A DNA stretch of 64,000 bases from Acinetobacter bouvetii (GTDB lineage: Bacteria; Pseudomonadota; Gammaproteobacteria; Pseudomonadales; Moraxellaceae). Positions 57,201 through 60,200 of the stretch are shown piece after piece (the stretch's first letter is position 1; every line of letters starts with the position of its first letter). The DNA is taken from the NCBI RefSeq assembly GCF_902753875.1, contig NZ_CADDTS010000032.1:62001-126000 (forward strand), in the 5' to 3' direction. Below the pieces are notes generated by a model, which was not told the DNA's origin, did not search any database, and was given only the letters and a program-made list of their open reading frames with translations. A program made the translations under genes and the position numbers.

Positions 57201-60200
57201 TTCAGTTTCTATTTGATTATAATTCGAAATCAAAAGCCAATATTTACCACTAGATTCAGACAGAGATAATAAAGATGTTTGATAATAAACTTGATCATCT
57301 AACTGTCGACCATTTTCATCAATCAAGGTAAATCTTAAGTTGCTAGATTCTTGATGATTAAAATCAGCAATATCAATCCAATAATCAAATCCGCTTTCAG
57401 CATTTAACTCAAAAATCTGAAAATAGTCACTCTCAATTATGCTTGGACTTTCTACAGATAATTGTTTAGCTTCTGGCTGCTGCGCAAGATTAAGAGCCAA
57501 ATCATAGCCATTTGCAGATAAATACTGGAAATTGAACTGAGCAGCATATTGACCAGCTTTAAGGAAATATAATCCACCATTCATATCTGCTGAACGATTT
57601 ACATACTCCCAGTCCCCATTTACTACATTGTATAGGCTGGATGAATAAGGTAATGGTGAATTCACATCCAGTGCATACCAGCCCGCTTCATCAACATTAA
57701 TATAGAAATATATTCCATTGTATAAATCTGCATCTGAAATATAGTTCTCACTATTTAAATCAAGCTGGGTAATTTGATCTTTAATAATAAATTTTATATT
57801 TTCAATAAGGTCAGCGGAAATATTGGAAATGCTCAGATATAGTGAACTTGGCTGATCTGAATATGAATAAATCTGAAATACTTGTGCAAGATCATTATAG
57901 GAATTAATGTGATATCCGTCTTCTGTCCACAAGTCAACCTGAATACCAGCAAACCCACTCAAGTTCTTAAATAACAATTCATCTGTAGTTTCTATTGCCA
58001 GTTTATAAAACACAGTTTCATTTTCAGCAAGTGAATTAACCAGAACTTCATTGTTTTTTATGAGCTGATTTTGAATCTGTGAAAAAGGAGTAATATTGAA
58101 TTGATAGGTTGTTTCTAGCAACTCAGGATTATTAATGATTAAATGATAAACACCCTGTTTTAAATACAACCCTGTTACTATGTCATTATAATCATAATAT
58201 AAAGATGGACCCGTTAAACTCCAGCTGAGTACATCTGCACCCTGTCCTTGTGAAATAAAATAAGTGCCATCCTGTTGAATATTAAGCGTGATTACCTGAT
58301 GCTCCAAGTCAGCTGTAATTTGCTCATTCACCGAAACTGTAGCATTAACACCCACTGAAACTGTAGCAATCACAGGAATTGCTGCTGTCGTACTATCCTT
58401 TTCTTCTAAAGCTATGGATAGATTTTGCAGCAACTCCTGCTGATTATTCCAAATAACTAAAACATAATCTTCATGGGCATACAGCTTTTGTAACTGCACC
58501 GCTTCAGATGAGAAATAGCCTGAATTCCATGCAATACCATCACTAGTGTACAAACGGAAATATGCTCCAGCCATTTCTGTCAACAACTGCAATTGATAGT
58601 CTTTAGATTCTAAAAGATGAATCGAATACGTTTGGTAACCCAAATTCGATTGTAGATCCAGCTCAACAGCCTGATTTACTTCGATCTGTGGCAACTGAGC
58701 ATTAGCATGCAGGGTAAATTGGAAAATATTTTCCTCACCCAATATCTCCCCATCATTTTCAGTACCTTCAGTCAATACATTAGGTCGGCTGTAACCTGAT
58801 TTACCTTTAAATTCAAGCGTATATTTCCCCGCCTGCAAATAAATAGTTTGAAATGCCATTTGACTTTGGTAATTGACATATTCAGGCCAACCATCAAATA
58901 ACCAGCCAGAATCATTACTAATGGATAAATCACCATAATAGCGATTGTCAAATTCAAGCGTTACCCAACCATTTTCAGCAACCTCAAATAAAAATGTAGG
59001 ATCATTGGATAAATCATCATAACTAAATTGCTGATTTTGATTTATCTGGATACTTAGATTTTTATTTTTTGTCTCAAAAACAACATCCTGAATAGCCTCT
59101 GAAGTATTATTATGAATAGCAAAATAAATATAATCAGCCCCTGCATTTAAACTAAATGGATATTCAAGATCATAAAAATTATTGTATGAATATCCATAAT
59201 CATCAAACACATTCAAAGATAAATCTGTTTGTTCAGTTTTAAGTTTAAACTGCAAATCTTTATAAGCTGAATATGGAATTTTAAACCAAGTGGTATCATT
59301 TGCTTCAATTGCAGGAATAGTCCATTCAGAAGCAATTTGATTCAGTTCAACAATATCAGTAGCAGCTTTAATGTTAAGCATTAATGCAGCATCTGCACTC
59401 CACCGAGAATGTAATATCAGCTTATGCGTACCCTGTTTCAGGTAATAGGACTGGAGTTGATGACTGGAGTTTTCATAACTCGTACGTTGATTTTGTGCTA
59501 CAGCAGCATAAGCTTCTGGAGAAATTCCATTTGACTGCTGATCATTGGTGATAATTTCTAACCATGCACCATTTACATAGCTATAATCAAAGAAGTATAA
59601 GCCAGCCTGATTAACCTGAAGCTCAATTTCCTGAATTTGATAAGGCATCATAAATGAATAATCAATTGAGTCAGTCACACTCATATTGATGACTTTTGCA
59701 ACCTTAACTAATTTTAAGTCTAATGACTGGCTATTCCCAGTAGATTCAATAATCAGAATATAGTCACTTTTCCATTCTTTTTTAGGTAGATAAATTTCTT
59801 CTGAACTAAAATTACCACTTACAATTTCAAAACCATCTTGACTTAATACTTTAAACTTAGCCAAACCAAAAACGTTATTCAGCTTTAAATAGTATTCTGA
59901 TTCAGCATTCATATTAAAATGATAAATCTGGATACCATTACTGTTATTTAAATCTACATTTTTTGTTACATTAGCATCCAACTGTGAAAAGTGACTCATT
60001 TCACGAATTATAAAATTAAACTCAGTATTTTTAATTTTATTTTTAAATTCTACAAAATACTGCCCTGCTGTTAACCACTGCCCTGAAACTTTTAAGTTAT
60101 TGCCTGAAATAATTTCTCCAGCAGGACCAATAATTACAACTTCTTCAAAAATATTTTGAATAAATTCAAAACTAACAAAACTATCTTGTTCAAGTTTAAG